Shown: in pieces, positions 22,644-34,459 of the stretch
How positions within the stretch are numbered: position 1 is the stretch's first letter
Layout: each line of letters begins with the position of its first letter
Assembly: GCA_051453625.1 (NCBI GenBank)
Contig: JBOZIK010000001.1
Location: 143,278,883-143,342,882 of the forward strand
Direction: 5' to 3'
DNA length: 64,000 nucleotides
Origin: Welwitschia mirabilis
Taxonomy: Eukaryota > Gnetophyta > Gnetopsida > Welwitschiales
The notes under the pieces: model-generated
Database searches by the model: none
What the model was told of the DNA's origin: nothing
The model's input: only the letters and a program-made list of their open reading frames with translations
Position numbers and translations under genes: made by a program

Positions 22644-24105
22644 GTATCTTAGTAAAGTTTTATAAATATTATAAGATCATAATTTCAAGGCTAAATTATA
22701 CAAGGGTGACTTCTAGATAGAGGTAAGTTGATTTGTACATATTATCTCTAAACAAGGAATTTGAATAGAACCTACAAAAATCCAAGTAGTCCTAGAATGG
22801 CCTAAGCTTAAAAAAAATGTAAAAGAACTTTAAAGTTTCTTGGATTGATAAGATTCTATTGAATATTCATTTCAAAATTCTCTCAATTGGTAATTCCACT
22901 TCAAATTTAACAACATATATAATAATATTTAACTTTTATTTGAAATGCAAAAAATCCTTAATTAGAATAAAAATTTTATTGATATGAACATCCATTTTAA
23001 AGACTGCTGATATGAAAAAATCATTCAGGGTCATCACAAATTACTTGACCTAAGTAGTAGGAATAGTATTAAGTAAAAAGGTAAACTAGTAACATATGAA
23101 TCCAAAAACCTAAACCAGCATAAAAGAAATTAGCTAGTTCATGATATGGAACTATTAGCCATACTACATGCTTTAAAATCTTACTGATATTACTTACTTA
23201 GGGGAAATTTCTTATTAAATATAGACTATAAGAGCTTGGAGTAATTTCAAAAGAAATCATTATTAAATATGAGACAAAGATAATGGGAAATTTTACTTAA
23301 AAAATATGACTTTGATCTATAATATACACTAGGAAAAGAAAATAAGTAGTCAATGCTTTAAGTTGGATGTGGCATATGCTTATCATCACAATGAACTTTG
23401 ATCTTGTCAAATACTTAAAGAAAACTTTTTTCAATAACAACTATTTTGAAAAAATAGTTTACTTATTATAGGAAAGTCAAAGTGTAGATACCTTCACAAT
23501 CTTACAACATGGCTATTTACTTAAAAAAGGTAATTCTGTATTCCTTAAGATAAATGGATAAGAAATCTTATGTTCAAAATACATGAAGTACCCTATGTAG
23601 GACATCGAATGTTTATGAAGAATTATCATATATTAAGGAGATACCATTTATGGTCAAGAATGAAAGTAGATTTGAAAGAATATATTAATAACTACCCTAT
23701 TTGTCAATAACTTTAAACTGAAAATAAAAGACTAGCAAGACTTCTTTCATCCATTAGCATTCCTAAATGGAAGTGGAAACAAATTACATTGGACTTTATT
23801 ATAGGTTTACCACTTACCAAAAAACTCCATGACTCTATTTTTATTTGCATTAACAAGTTGATTGAGATGATTAATTTTATTTTAGTCAAGAACAAAAACA
23901 CTAGAAAAGAGTTAGTCTTGCATACTATACAAGAAATATTTAGATTACATTAAACATCATAGGTTATTGTCCCTAATTAAGACCCTAATTTATTATCATG
24001 ATTGTGACTGATATTCTTCCATCATCATGGAATTAATCTTTACTTTAATACTGCTTACCATCCTAAACCAATGGACTAACTAAGAGGATTATTCAAATCA
24101 TTATT
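22644..24105 (+). pseudogene. C-terminal RT, RNase H and integrase of gypsy element A (resumed after the insertion)
   Basis: The frame resumes with Y-L-S-K-V-L then D-H-N-F-K-A-K-L-Y-K, the normal continuation of H-x-x-H-L in Ty3/gypsy RT. RNase H follows at 23.08-23.35 kb (Y-E-S-K-N-L-N-Q-H, M-E-L-L-A-I-L-H-A-L-K). Integrase pieces lie at 23.58-24.1 kb (Y-V-G-H-like, then T-A-Y-H-P-K-P-M-D, normally T-A-Y-H-P-Q-T-D). The relic ends abruptly at about 24,105 where a palindrome-rich block begins. No chromodomain or 3' LTR of element A is found, so it is truncated. Confidence 0.85.
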
Positions 24106-24445
24106 AGAAACAAAGGCTTTTGAAACATTTCAAAAATGCCTTAAAAGGCCTTGAAAAACATCCTAAAAGATTTTGATGTACTTCTTCAAAAAAACATCCT
24201 AAAAAGGCTGGTGGAAATTATCTATAGGATTTTAAGGCATTTTTTTATAAGCAACTTAAAAACTTGTCTTTTAATGCATTTAAATTTAAAAAAACTTAAA
24301 AAGTAGCCTTAAAAGCCACTTTTTAAGGAGTTTCTATAGAAGGGTCTTAGAATCCACCCTTTTAAGGTGTTTTTATAAAAGCACTTTTAAAAGTATCTTT
24401 TAAGCTACTTCTATGATAAACACCTTAAAAGGTCTAGCTTCAATT
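24105..24445. mobile_element. Palindrome-rich foldback/MITE-like block
   Basis: Self-complementary words are densely packed here: CCTTAAAAGG, CCTTTTAAGG, AAGCACTTTTAAAAG, GGCTTTTGAAAC and TTTATAAAAGCAC. Oppositely oriented CTTTTAAGG and CCTTAAAAG motifs recur at both ends and in the middle, so the single strand should fold extensively. It abuts and terminates the integrase relic of element A. Similar AAAAGTGCTTTT-rich sequences occur in plant hAT-type MITEs and foldback elements, but no clean terminal inverted repeat or target duplication could be fixed. Confidence 0.45.
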
Positions 24446-26806
24446 AAAAAAGACATTAATTATTCAATAGATATAACTTACATTCAATTCCTAGGTACTT
24501 TATGCTAAGAGTATTTCTTAAGAGTGTGTGATTAGGAGATGGGGAAGGGGCATATGAGGAAGATCATGCATCCAAGAGTATAAACAAAAATATCAAGTCA
24601 TATTTCAAAAAGGATAATGAACTAAGTATTAAAAAAAGATTTTCAATACTTCGGTTCACTAGCTTGGCTTTCAAGTTTTAACTATAGCTAATAGAAGTGT
24701 ATATGATCAATATAGGATCTAACGATGATCTTAACTATTATAAAAATTCCAATTTATTCATAGACTTTACACAATAGTATTGATATCTTTGCAAATATAA
24801 GAGTTTAGTATGAGCCTTAGGTCTAAATTGAATCGTATCCCAAGGTATCTAATAGAGTTTTTAATCTTATCCCAAGGTATCCAACAGATGTTTGTTGTAT
24901 GACCTTATCTTTTGCATTATGAGAACTAATATTTGTTTTTCTTTAAAGTAGTAGTATGTTAAACTTGCTTGTTATTTAACTGAGTCTAGTTAGAATTATT
25001 ATTTTATTATTTCTATGAAGTCTTATTCTTGTTATGATGTAATGCCTTTCGTAAATGAGAGTTACTAAAAGATTGTTTATGTTGTCAAGGGGGTCCACAA
25101 GAATGAGAAACTTTGAATGCTACATCAAAGGATAAGAAGGCTACAGATTTAAATTATGATTTTGCAATAATAAGATCCTTAATAAGTATTTCAAAGTTTA
25201 TACTGGGTAGTTACTTACTTCCATGAAGATATAGAATGTAGATACAAAGAGATGAATCCTCCAAGCAATAATAAATTAAGTTGATGTGATGAATGTAAAC
25301 TTTTTTTAATGGATTTATGCTATTAACCTTTGCTTTAATCTCTATCATATGAGCTATAAGATAACACATTTTCCCTCTTTTATAATGAAGGTTAGTCTTA
25401 TTCATGAACAGATTAATTAGTTCTAGATCAATCTTTGTGTAAAATAAATTGGACAGAGTATAAGAGCTGGTATAACTAGACTTGCTTCTATTAAATAATG
25501 TTTTATATGAAGTGACAACTAATTTTTAAATTATCTCTATGAGCTTGTCATAAATGGCTTATCATGCCTAATTTTCATCTAAATTCTAAAGAGAAATACA
25601 CACATTTTTAAAAAAATCTTTATCAAATTCATAAATGCACATTGTAGATATAAAGTCCTACTTCCAATCCTTCCAACTCTGATCATCATATAAGATCACC
25701 CTAGGATTGATCATTATTCTAGTACTAAATATGAGCATGAAACTATCTAATAAAATTTGAAATCTAAATCTAATAAAATTTGAAATCTAACTTTCAATAA
25801 AGTACCTATAAGTAATGTTCAAAAGAGTAATAGAAGGTTTGACAAGTCATGAGGTAAAGTCTAATTCTAGAGGGATTTTTCTCACATTTACTACTAAAAA
25901 ATTATGTATCTGACATACAAAGAATACTAAACAAAATTCAAAAAGAGTAAAAACTAAGAAAAATTAAAGATAATGATATAGTTACCTGAACTCCCAACAG
26001 AGAGGTATAGTTAGAACAAAAAGAAATCAAAATGTGTGACAATCAAGTTAAACCTTTTTAAATAATGAAAAACCTATACACATGAGAAAAAAGAAGGTAT
26101 TTTGTTAAAAAGTTCTTAATGTAAGAAAGGTAAATTTAATGTAAAATGGTCTAATTTGATTATTACATAATGAAAATGTAGACTTTCTAATTTTAAAGTT
26201 TTCTCTTAAATCTAGGTAGTGATCATGTCCTTTTCAATTGTAATACCCTTATCTCCTAAGGAAATAAAAGGATAAAAATGTGAATTACCTTAGTAGAACA
26301 CCCAAGTTATTAGCCAATTTTAGTTACCTCAGCTCTATACCTTTCCAAGGAGAGTACCATGTAATTTTGGCAATTTAGTTATACATTAAACTTAGTAAAT
26401 GTTAAAATTTAATTATACTTATGACATCATGTCTTCTTGATGATGATATCCAAGTAGATCCTACTACTATGACTTTGGTTTACATCCAATATAGCCTTGA
26501 TTACCAAGATGTACATAGGAATTTGGGCCTCGAGGAACCTAAGACATTTCTAGTTAACAGAGACATAGCTCTTCATGTAGCTTGAACTTCATAGTTAAGG
26601 TAGTTAAGATTACACAATAAGCTCAGAGAGTAGCATATCCTATCATGGATCTATGTCTACATAAGGTCCCTGTACCCACCACCAACCAAGGCTTATTGCT
26701 AGTGGAAAACATGATATGTTTAGGAATAAAAAGTAATTTATAATTTTAAACCTTAATCACAAAAAAATAAATTTTAAATGTGGTAAAAAGTAAAGGAAAA
26801 TACCAA
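24446..26806. other. Unassigned AT-rich DNA
   Basis: No coding domain or RNA gene is recognisable. It holds a perfect 23-bp tandem duplication (25,746-25,768 and 25,769-25,791) and a small repeat of ATCCCAAGGTATC(T/C)AA near 24.84-24.89 kb. A stretch starting TGTAATACCCTTATCTCC near 26,240 resembles the start of a gypsy LTR, but no partner was found. Confidence 0.5.
25746..25791. repeat. Perfect 23-bp tandem duplication
   Basis: TCTAATAAAATTTGAAATCT followed by AA(A/C) occurs twice head to tail. This looks like a recent slippage or duplication event. Confidence 0.85.
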
Positions 26807-26810
26807 AAAA

Positions 26811-28052
26811 CACAAAGAGGACAAGGATTCACTTGGTACAGTTAAGCTAAGTGGATCTTACTCAACATCCTACAGTTAGCTTAATCTATCTAAATCACAA
26901 AACAGTTAAAGTAAGAGAAAAAATCAAGTCAAGTGGATCTTACTCCACATCCAAACTTTACTTGATGAGAAAAAACAAGGTTAAGGGATCACAATCAACA
27001 AAGAAATGCTTAAAATCCTTTGAAAATTACTAAAAAATCTCAAAAAATAAGTTTGAGGCTTACAAATGTAAAAATGTCCAAAAAACTCAAGACAATAAAA
27101 GNNNNNNNNNNNNNNNNNNNNNNNNNNNNNNNNNNNNNNNNNNNNNNNNNNNNNNNNNNNNNNNNNNNNNNNNNNNNNNNNNNNNNNNNNNNNNNNNNNN
27201 NNNNNNNNNNNNNNNNNNNNNNNNNNNNNNNNNNNNNNNNNNNNNNNNNNNNNNNNNNNNNNNNNNNNNNNNNNNNNNNNNNNNNNNNNNNNNNNNNNNN
27301 NNNNNNNNNNNNNNNNNNNNNNNNNNNNNNNNNNNNNNNNNNNNNNNNNNNNNNNNNNNNNNNNNNNNNNNNNNNNNNNNNNNNNNNNNNNNNNNNNNNN
27401 NNNNNNNNNNNNNNNNNNNNNNNNNNNNNNNNNNNNNNNNNNNNNNNNNNNNNNNNNNNNNNNNNNNNNNNNNNNNNNNNNNNNNNNNNNNNNNNNNNNN
27501 NNNNNNNNNNNNNNNNNNNNNNNNNNNNNNNNNNNNNNNNNNNNNNNNNNNNNNNNNNNNNNNNNNNNNNNNNNNNNNNNNNNNNNNNNNNNNNNNNNNN
27601 NNNNNNNNNNNNNNNNNNNNNNNNNNNNNNNNNNNNNNNNNNNNNNNNNNNNNNNNNNNNNNNNNNNNNNNNNNNNNNNNNNNNNNNNNNNNNNNNNNNN
27701 NNNNNNNNNNNNNNNNNNNNNCACACACAAGGATAGGGACTGACTTGGTATAGTCTAGCTAAGTGGACCTTGCTTAACATTTAATACTTCACTTAATCTA
27801 TCCAAATCACAAGATAAGGTCTAAGCGAGAGGTAAAAAATTAAGTCATGTGAATCTTACTACACATCCCAAACTTAAGTTGATGAGAGGAAAAATAAGGT
27901 TAAGAGCTCATAAATAGTATTAAAAAAATCTTAAAAACTTATAAAAATCATTTAAAAAAATTCTTAAAAAACTAAGTTTGAAGCTTAGAAATGTAAAAAA
28001 TATTCAACAAACTCAAAAAAACTAAAAAACTAAAAAACTAAAAAGCTAAAAC
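26811..28052. repeat. Tandem array of ~290-300-bp units interrupted by a 620-N gap
   Basis: 26,811-27,101 and 27,722-28,025 align collinearly. Shared phrases include ACTTGGTA(C/T)AGT, AAGTGGA(T/C)CTT, ATCTA(T/C)CCAAATCACAA and GTTTGA(G/A)GCTTA. The gap (27,102-27,721) separates them and could hold one or two further units. Inside a unit the phrase AAGTGGATCTTACTC is itself repeated about 80 bp apart. The right end runs into a short ACTAAAAA microsatellite. No coding content. Confidence 0.75.
28020..28052. repeat. (ACTAAAAA)n microsatellite
   Basis: Four to five copies of the 8-base unit ACTAAAAA lie at the right end of the tandem array. Confidence 0.7.
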
Positions 28053-29650
28053 TTATTAATGTGTCTGAAACAAGGTCAATGGCTAATAAATGCCTTAGCT
28101 AAGCACATGCACTTAAAAATGGACTATGATTAAGTAATCTTACATGTAAGTAGTACAAAATAAAATTTGGCATATAGTTTCTTAAAAACTAACTTTGTCA
28201 CATCCAAAACTGAATCCTCTAACCTTCTTACTACTAAATAAAGTTCTTAACCACTACATCAACATTCTATTATGATTATAACCAATAATAGAATAATAAA
28301 AAACCATTATAACAATATAGAGCTAGAAAAAAATATGGTAGTATGGGCATGGAAAAGACTATACAAGCTTAGTGTATTAGGATCATAGGCATGTGAACAT
28401 AGCTACATGAGCATGTAAAGGCAATGTAGCTGTAGGTGCAATTAGATGGTAGATCTAGCAAAGAACCATAAGCAAGTACATGAAAAAGAATGTCAAGTAA
28501 GGATGTGATAAAAAGAAAGCATTACAAAAAATCATGGTGGGTCTATGGATTATAGGCAGTCAGTCATGCATATAAGAGCTTTAGCGGTAGACATAAGTTG
28601 AATGGTGATTAGTAGACACAAAGAACATAGAGTAGTAGAAGATAGTCTAGGTTAGATTAGCATGGCTAAGAGAAGTCAAGGAAATTATCTTAGTTAACTA
28701 TAAATTTGCAAAGTAACAAGAGCATAAAAGGATTACAAGAGAATAACCAAGTACCTTTAAAACATGTTAATGGAAAGAGTAATGGTAGTAGCAGCAATAA
28801 ATTACTAGTAAGCTAGTTGGTAGAGGAGCAGTAAGATCTAGAGTTAACAGGAGTATGAGAGCATGCAATCAAACCAGATGGATCAAAAATAGCAGTTGCA
28901 AACAATGAGTATTCAGTAAAGTAGAATAAGGCAAGTAGTAGCCATTATTAATAATGTAGATTTCTCATAACCATAGTAGATACCTCCAATGTTGGCAGAC
29001 TGAGAATGTAGACAATGAGTGAGGCATAAAGTTCTCACTATATAGAGGACGACAAGCACCAATGTAAGAAAAATAGTAGGTACGAGAGCTAAGCTAGTGG
29101 GAAAAATAAGAATCATGTCACAGAGCTAGACTAGTAGGTAGAACTTGGTGAATTACATTGTATTTTCTAAGTTTTTTAAGCTTTCTCACACCTCCTTCAA
29201 AGTAAATATTTGCTTTATTGGATATTATACTCCTATTTATATGGGAGATGATTTTATGAAAGATTTAGAATCTCTAGACAAAGAGGAAAAGCAATATGAT
29301 ATAATGTGACTAAAAGAAAATGAAAGCGTCAAAGCAAGAAATTGAAATTTTCAATTTTAGTAAAAGATTAAAGTTTTAAAGGCTTCTAGAAAACCTTGAA
29401 AATAAATAACTATGAAGAAGGTTAAGAAAATATGCAGAAAGATAAGAAAGTATACATCAAATAATGCATGCAATGGAATGCCTAGGATAAGAAGAAGTGT
29501 AAAAGTAGTTAACACATTATCAAAGAAGTTGCAAAGCATTTAAGAAGCAATCAAAAACTTGAAAAATAGAAAGATGAAGGATACAAGAAACTCAATAAAG
29601 CTTAATAATTGCTAAGAAACTCTAAAAGCCTTAGAACCCCTACCATGGGA
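28053..29650 (-). other. Non-coding internal region of an LTR element read on the minus strand
   Basis: No gag or pol motif is visible in any frame; open frames are at most 67 codons. The region directly follows, on the minus strand, a primer-binding site at 29,651-29,662, so it is most simply the leader or internal DNA of that element. It may be a large non-coding (LARD-like) element or simply decayed. Confidence 0.4.
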
Positions 29651-30245
29651 GCTCTGATACCACTTGATAATAAATATGAGTGCCAAGAATGGAGAGCACA
29701 AGATTTCCAAATAATAAATTTTATTTCTTCTCCTTTACTTATTTTACAAAGAGATTACTTAAATAGACAATCACACCACTAGGTTTTTCATAAATCTCTA
29801 GGCGTGGGACCACAATGTGTACCAGTCTTAGCACAATTATGGCATAGTACTATAGGATGTAAAGTACATGTTTTTGGCCTAGCATTATAGGATGTCTAAG
29901 GCATCTAATAATTCTATTTTGAGATGTGTAGAAGTAAATTAACTAATTATTTAATAAGATAGCTTCCTCATATGATAACTCCTTTTTGGAGGTTTTATTA
30001 TAGGTCGCACTCCCTAGGTTTCACTTGGGCATTTGTTTTCCCTTGGAAAAGAGTATGTTTCCACATTGAGGGGGAAATTTCTAAGGCTTATACAAACTAG
30101 GGTTTCATGCCTTGGAATATGTAAAAAATCTAGTTGTGTGCTTGCCTTTATTAATCAATATGTTCATGAAATAAAAAGATGAAGAAAATAAAATCTCTTT
30201 TTGTAAGAATTATTATCTAGATTTTGACACTTTTACTTCTTAACA
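29651..30245 (-). mobile_element. LTR with adjacent initiator tRNA-Met primer site (partner LTR not found)
   Basis: On the minus strand the sequence reads TGTTAAGAAGTAAAAG (from 30,245) through to TATTATCA (29,665), giving a TG...CA-bounded LTR of about 581 bp. Two bases later comes TGGTATCAGAGC (29,662-29,651), the exact plant initiator tRNA-Met primer site. This defines the 5' end of a minus-strand LTR element whose body lies at lower coordinates. I could not find the second LTR. Confidence 0.65.
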
Positions 30246-30279
30246 CACACTAGTTTCAAACTATTTCTTAGGATTATCA

Positions 30280-31607
30280 TGAAATAATATGTATTTTAAA
30301 TCCTTCGATAATTCTTTAACCTATATTTCATAACCATCACTCATAGAAGTTGAACATCCATTATGGTAAAGTAAATATTTAATAGATAGAACTTTTCACA
30401 TGTCATACTTAGTGAGTGTTTTAAAAGTATCATTTACTCCTTGTTTATAATTGCTTAAAAGGTCATTATTATGATTGTAAGGGTTTTAAGAATTAATGCT
30501 ATCTAAAAGATTAATAAATTTAAAATGATCATCAAATAAAGATTTATTATATCAGCTCAAGGGATTTCCTTTTATAGGATGGTGTTGGAGTAGCATCATT
30601 GATTTAATGTTTTCATTTGTTTCTAAGTCATTATTTCTCTTCTTATTTACTACGTTAAGAACTCTTGTCTTAAACATCTTATTACCAATATGGCACTTCA
30701 TCATACCACTTCAACTATCTATGACAAAATGACATTAGCATAAAATGTTCTTTCTAAAAGTAATGGATAACATCCTTTATTCTTAACTTTAATCACAATC
30801 ACATTTATTAGGTAGTAAGATTTTTTAATTTGAATTACTAACTTTTTAATGATTCCTAAGGGTCTTCTAATGGTTGCATCAACTAGCTCTAATAGAATTT
30901 ACATTAGTTATATCTTATTTTCTAATTCAAATGTTTTGCATATGTAAAGCAGCATAACATTTACAATAGCTCCAATATTAATTAAATCCTTTTTAATTTG
31001 TTTGTTTTCATTTTAATACAATACTTAATGTTGTAGCCCAAAGTCTTTAGATTTTAGGCACTTTTACATGAATAAGTTAGAGATAGATTATGCCATGAAA
31101 ACTTGACTAGGTATGGTTCATTTTCATTTTTTTCATAAGCTCTTTTCAAATCTTAGCCTACTTAGATTATCTTATAATAGTTTCTAAAATGGTAAGTTTA
31201 TAATTAGATATTACATTATGGCCTTCAGTTATTCAATGTATATTGGATTAATTTTTAGTCTTTAAATTTCTAGAGTTGCTAGATTATTTCCTCATTATAC
31301 TTGATTTATGTTGATTTTTCATTTCTCTTTAGAATTTGAAGAAAAAATTCAATTTTTAATGATTTAATTTTTATTTTTGTCTTTTATATGCTCTTTATTA
31401 TTTAAGATTTTTGTATTTGAAATACTATTGATTTCTCTTCAAGTCATAATTTCCAATCCTTTTTCATATCATTTATATTAGGAAGAGTTTGGATAGCAAA
31501 AGTACCTTGGAACTTTGGTTTTCTAACATGGTTTATTATAATGTTTCAATAAGATTTTATTTTTTTCCTTTAACTTTTTAATGTCTTTTTAGTGGTCTTT
31601 TTTATTT
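30280..31607 (-). pseudogene. Protease and C-terminal gag relic of a minus-strand Ty3/gypsy element (Athila/Tat-like)
   Basis: On the minus strand a retropepsin-like region reads N-I-G-A-I-V-N-V-M (near 30,970; normally D-L-G-A-S-x-N-L-M). It is followed by R-R-P-L-G-I-I and L-L-E-R-T-F (near 30,750; normally P-I-I-L-G-R-P-F). These are the start, middle and end motifs of the protease of non-chromovirus plant gypsy elements. The active-site aspartate is asparagine and stops are frequent. The upstream gag part continues at 34.5-35.6 kb, on the far side of an inserted copia element. Confidence 0.6.
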
Positions 31608-34450
31608 TATTAAGTTTTATTACCAAATTAATGTTAAACTAACATACTTGTTATAGTATAATATGTTGTAAATATTTTAGGTAAATAAATGTTTTGCAAC
31701 TAAGAAGTAAATCAACATTTTTCTCAAATGTTGCTCAACCCAAAAACTGAGAATATTGATATGGGATCAACTAGATCCTAGTGGGATCAATTAGATCTAG
31801 CCCTAATTCTTTCTGTTAAAATTTGCAAAGGGTTGACTAGACCTCATAAGGGGTTAACTAGAGTTGGACCAGAGGTAGTTAACTAGACTTTGGATGGGGT
31901 TGACTGGACCATGTGATGTAAGGCAATCAGGTCAATTAGAAGAAAGTGGGGCCAATCAACTTCAGTAATGGCAACCAATTAGGTTGATCAAATGATTCAA
32001 GGGGTCAAGTGGTTGTAATAGAAATAGAAATTTTTAAGATTATTTTCTAGTTGTTAACCCTTTAATACCTAGCCATTAAAGTGACATATTCATTTTCAAT
32101 GTACAAAATCTATCTCTTATATAACATAAATAAATAGAACTTTTTTCATACTAGTTTTAGATTTTAAAAAAAAGGGTTACCCAGATCTAATAGCCTCCCT
32201 CACAAATCTCCTTAGAGACAACTATGAGGAGATTTGGCCCTTAAGTAAATCCATGTAGAACAAGGCAAAGGTTACTAGAACCCTCTATCATATATTTATT
32301 CAGTGTAAAATTACTTTTTTCATTTTTCATCTTATTCATAAGTATTTATTTATTCATCTTGTATTCAGTCATAATTTTTTATCTCTTGTTGGTTATTGTG
32401 ATAAGACCTTTAATTACTGAGCATATTTTTGTATTTGGTAAAAATGTGTGACTCCACCGATGTTCTTATCATTATTATTACAAATATGATCTCTTAACTT
32501 GAGTATCACAAAGCTAGGGCTCTTTCTTACTTATTCCTCATTGCAAATATTTGTTAGTATTTTAGGATGAACATGCATCGCAAGCTTGAAATGTTAACCC
32601 ACATGTCTTTCATTAGATGTGCCAATCTATATCACATGCATATCTTTTCTAGTTTCAATAAATCCTTTAAATCACCTTCTCCCAAGTATGTCTCTCCTAA
32701 TGAGACTCTTTTCTATCCAAAAAGGCTTGATTCTTATCCCTTTCATATGAAATAGGTTCTTATTACAGCTATTATAAGATTGCAGATACATTAGAGGAGG
32801 TTAATAGTTCTTAGCATAAGGAGACAGAATAAGAATAAAAAATGGATGATCCTACATTAGAATAATAATTTGAAGAACAAGAGAAGTCTAACTAATTTCT
32901 AGTCTCTTTGTTTCTCTCTTTTTCCATTGATGTCAAAAGGATAAGAAAATATAGTATAGTTGTTATTGTTCTGCTATTTATTTATTATTTTTATATGGTT
33001 TTTGTATGGTTAAAAATCAAAGAGTACTTATACTTACTTTGTAATGATTAGTTGTAGTTACGTTTACTCTCTTTGTAATGCTCAATTATAAGATCAATTA
33101 TTGTTATTTTTTACTCTCTTTGAAATGGTTAGTTATAATACCTTTATTAAAAGTAATGAATATTATAGTACCTACAAAATGCGCATCAAAATGTTTCTTA
33201 CTTTGGTTATGTAAATTTTAGTACATGTGAATGAGCAAATAATGTTGTATTACTTGCTAATATATAAATTTTTTTTGGCATATTGTTAGAAGAAGTTTTT
33301 TACAAAAGATTGGTAAATTTTATGTCTAATCAAATATATTTTATCATTAATGTCAAAAGGGAAGATTGTTAAATTTTATTATGAAATTTTTGTCAAACTA
33401 ACATACTTGGTATAGTTTAATATATTGCAAATATTTCAAGTAAATAAAGTTTTTGTAGGTTAGAGGTAAATCAACACTTTTTTCAAACTTTACTTAACCT
33501 AGAAAACTGATAATATTAATAAGAAGGCAAATATATTCTAGTGGGATTAATGAAACCTGGGCTTAATGCTTTTTATCAAAATTTGTAAGATATTGGTCAG
33601 ATCTCATAACAAGTCGATCCAATCTAGACCAAAGGTAGTTGATTGAACTATGGATTGGATTAATTAAATCATGTAACATAAGGTAATCAGGTCAATTAAA
33701 AGAAAGTAGGGTCAACTTACTTCACTAACAGCAACCAATTAGATCAATCAGATGATTCAAAGGATCGATTGGTCACAGTAGAAAGGGAACCTTTTTAGAT
33801 TATTTTCTAGTTATTAATCCTTTAATACTTATCCGTTGAAGTAATAAATTTAGTTTTTAATGTATAAAATATATCTTCTCTATAATCTAAATGAATAGAA
33901 ATTTTTCACATAGATTTTTGATCAAAAAGAAAAAGGGCACTTTTGTACTATTGATAATTATTCTTATTCAAAAAGAAATCCATTACAATGTAAGAGCTTA
34001 TGTTTGTAAACTTATTTTCAAGTAGTGCATTCCATTCCTCTTATACTTTAGATTCACTAAAGCTAGTGCATTCAAGTATCCTATTCTTACTAAATGCTTT
34101 GCTTTGTAAAGGTGGAGACTGAGCCTTAAATGTTTACTTGTAAAGGTTACAAGTTGACCTAAAAACCTAGAAAAAAAAGTAATAAGGATCTGCATTAGCT
34201 TATGATTAAAGCTAATAGACAAGAGTGTAGTAGGGGATTTTCTTAAATCACTATAAATCATTTCGTTTAGTTATCCTCTTGGGTATTTTAATTTTAGTTA
34301 TATGCTTGTTCTTCTATTCATCTGATTTTCATTTGATAGTAGTTGGTCTTCATTACAAATATATTGTTATTTTCTTATAATCATTTTTAGAAGAATAATT
34401 TTTGTTTATAAAACCTATTCACTCCATCCCCCACCCCCACATCTTTTTTG
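31608..34450 (+). mobile_element. Internally deleted SIRE-like Ty1/copia element
   Basis: Two related sequences start at 31,608 (TATTAAGTTTTATTA) and 33,367 (TGTTAAATTTTATTA) and align for about 560 bp. The second is preceded by the purine tract AAAGGGAAGA, so it is a plus-strand 3' LTR. It ends near a C-rich CCCCCACCCCCA stretch at about 34.44 kb. The DNA at 32,760-33,366 matches the reverse complement of 41,313-41,820, which is the 3' end of the 12-kb copia element. Both belong to one family. All of gag and pol are missing, the two LTRs diverge after about 32,165, and no primer site is visible. Confidence 0.7.
33367..34450 (+). repeat. 3' LTR of the deleted SIRE-like copia element
   Basis: It starts TGTTAAATTT right after a polypurine tract and contains repeated GGTCAAT/GATCGA-type words in its first half, as do the LTRs at 40.2 and 51.0 kb. 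The right boundary is estimated from the C-rich block that commonly lies near the end of such LTRs. Confidence 0.6.
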
Positions 34451-34459
34451 GCTTTGTAG

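Noticed and set aside
26238-26700. Possible gypsy LTR starting TGTAATACCCTTATCTCC
   Set aside because: The start resembles chromovirus LTRs, but no second copy, primer site or purine tract was found, so it is only mentioned in the regional entry.
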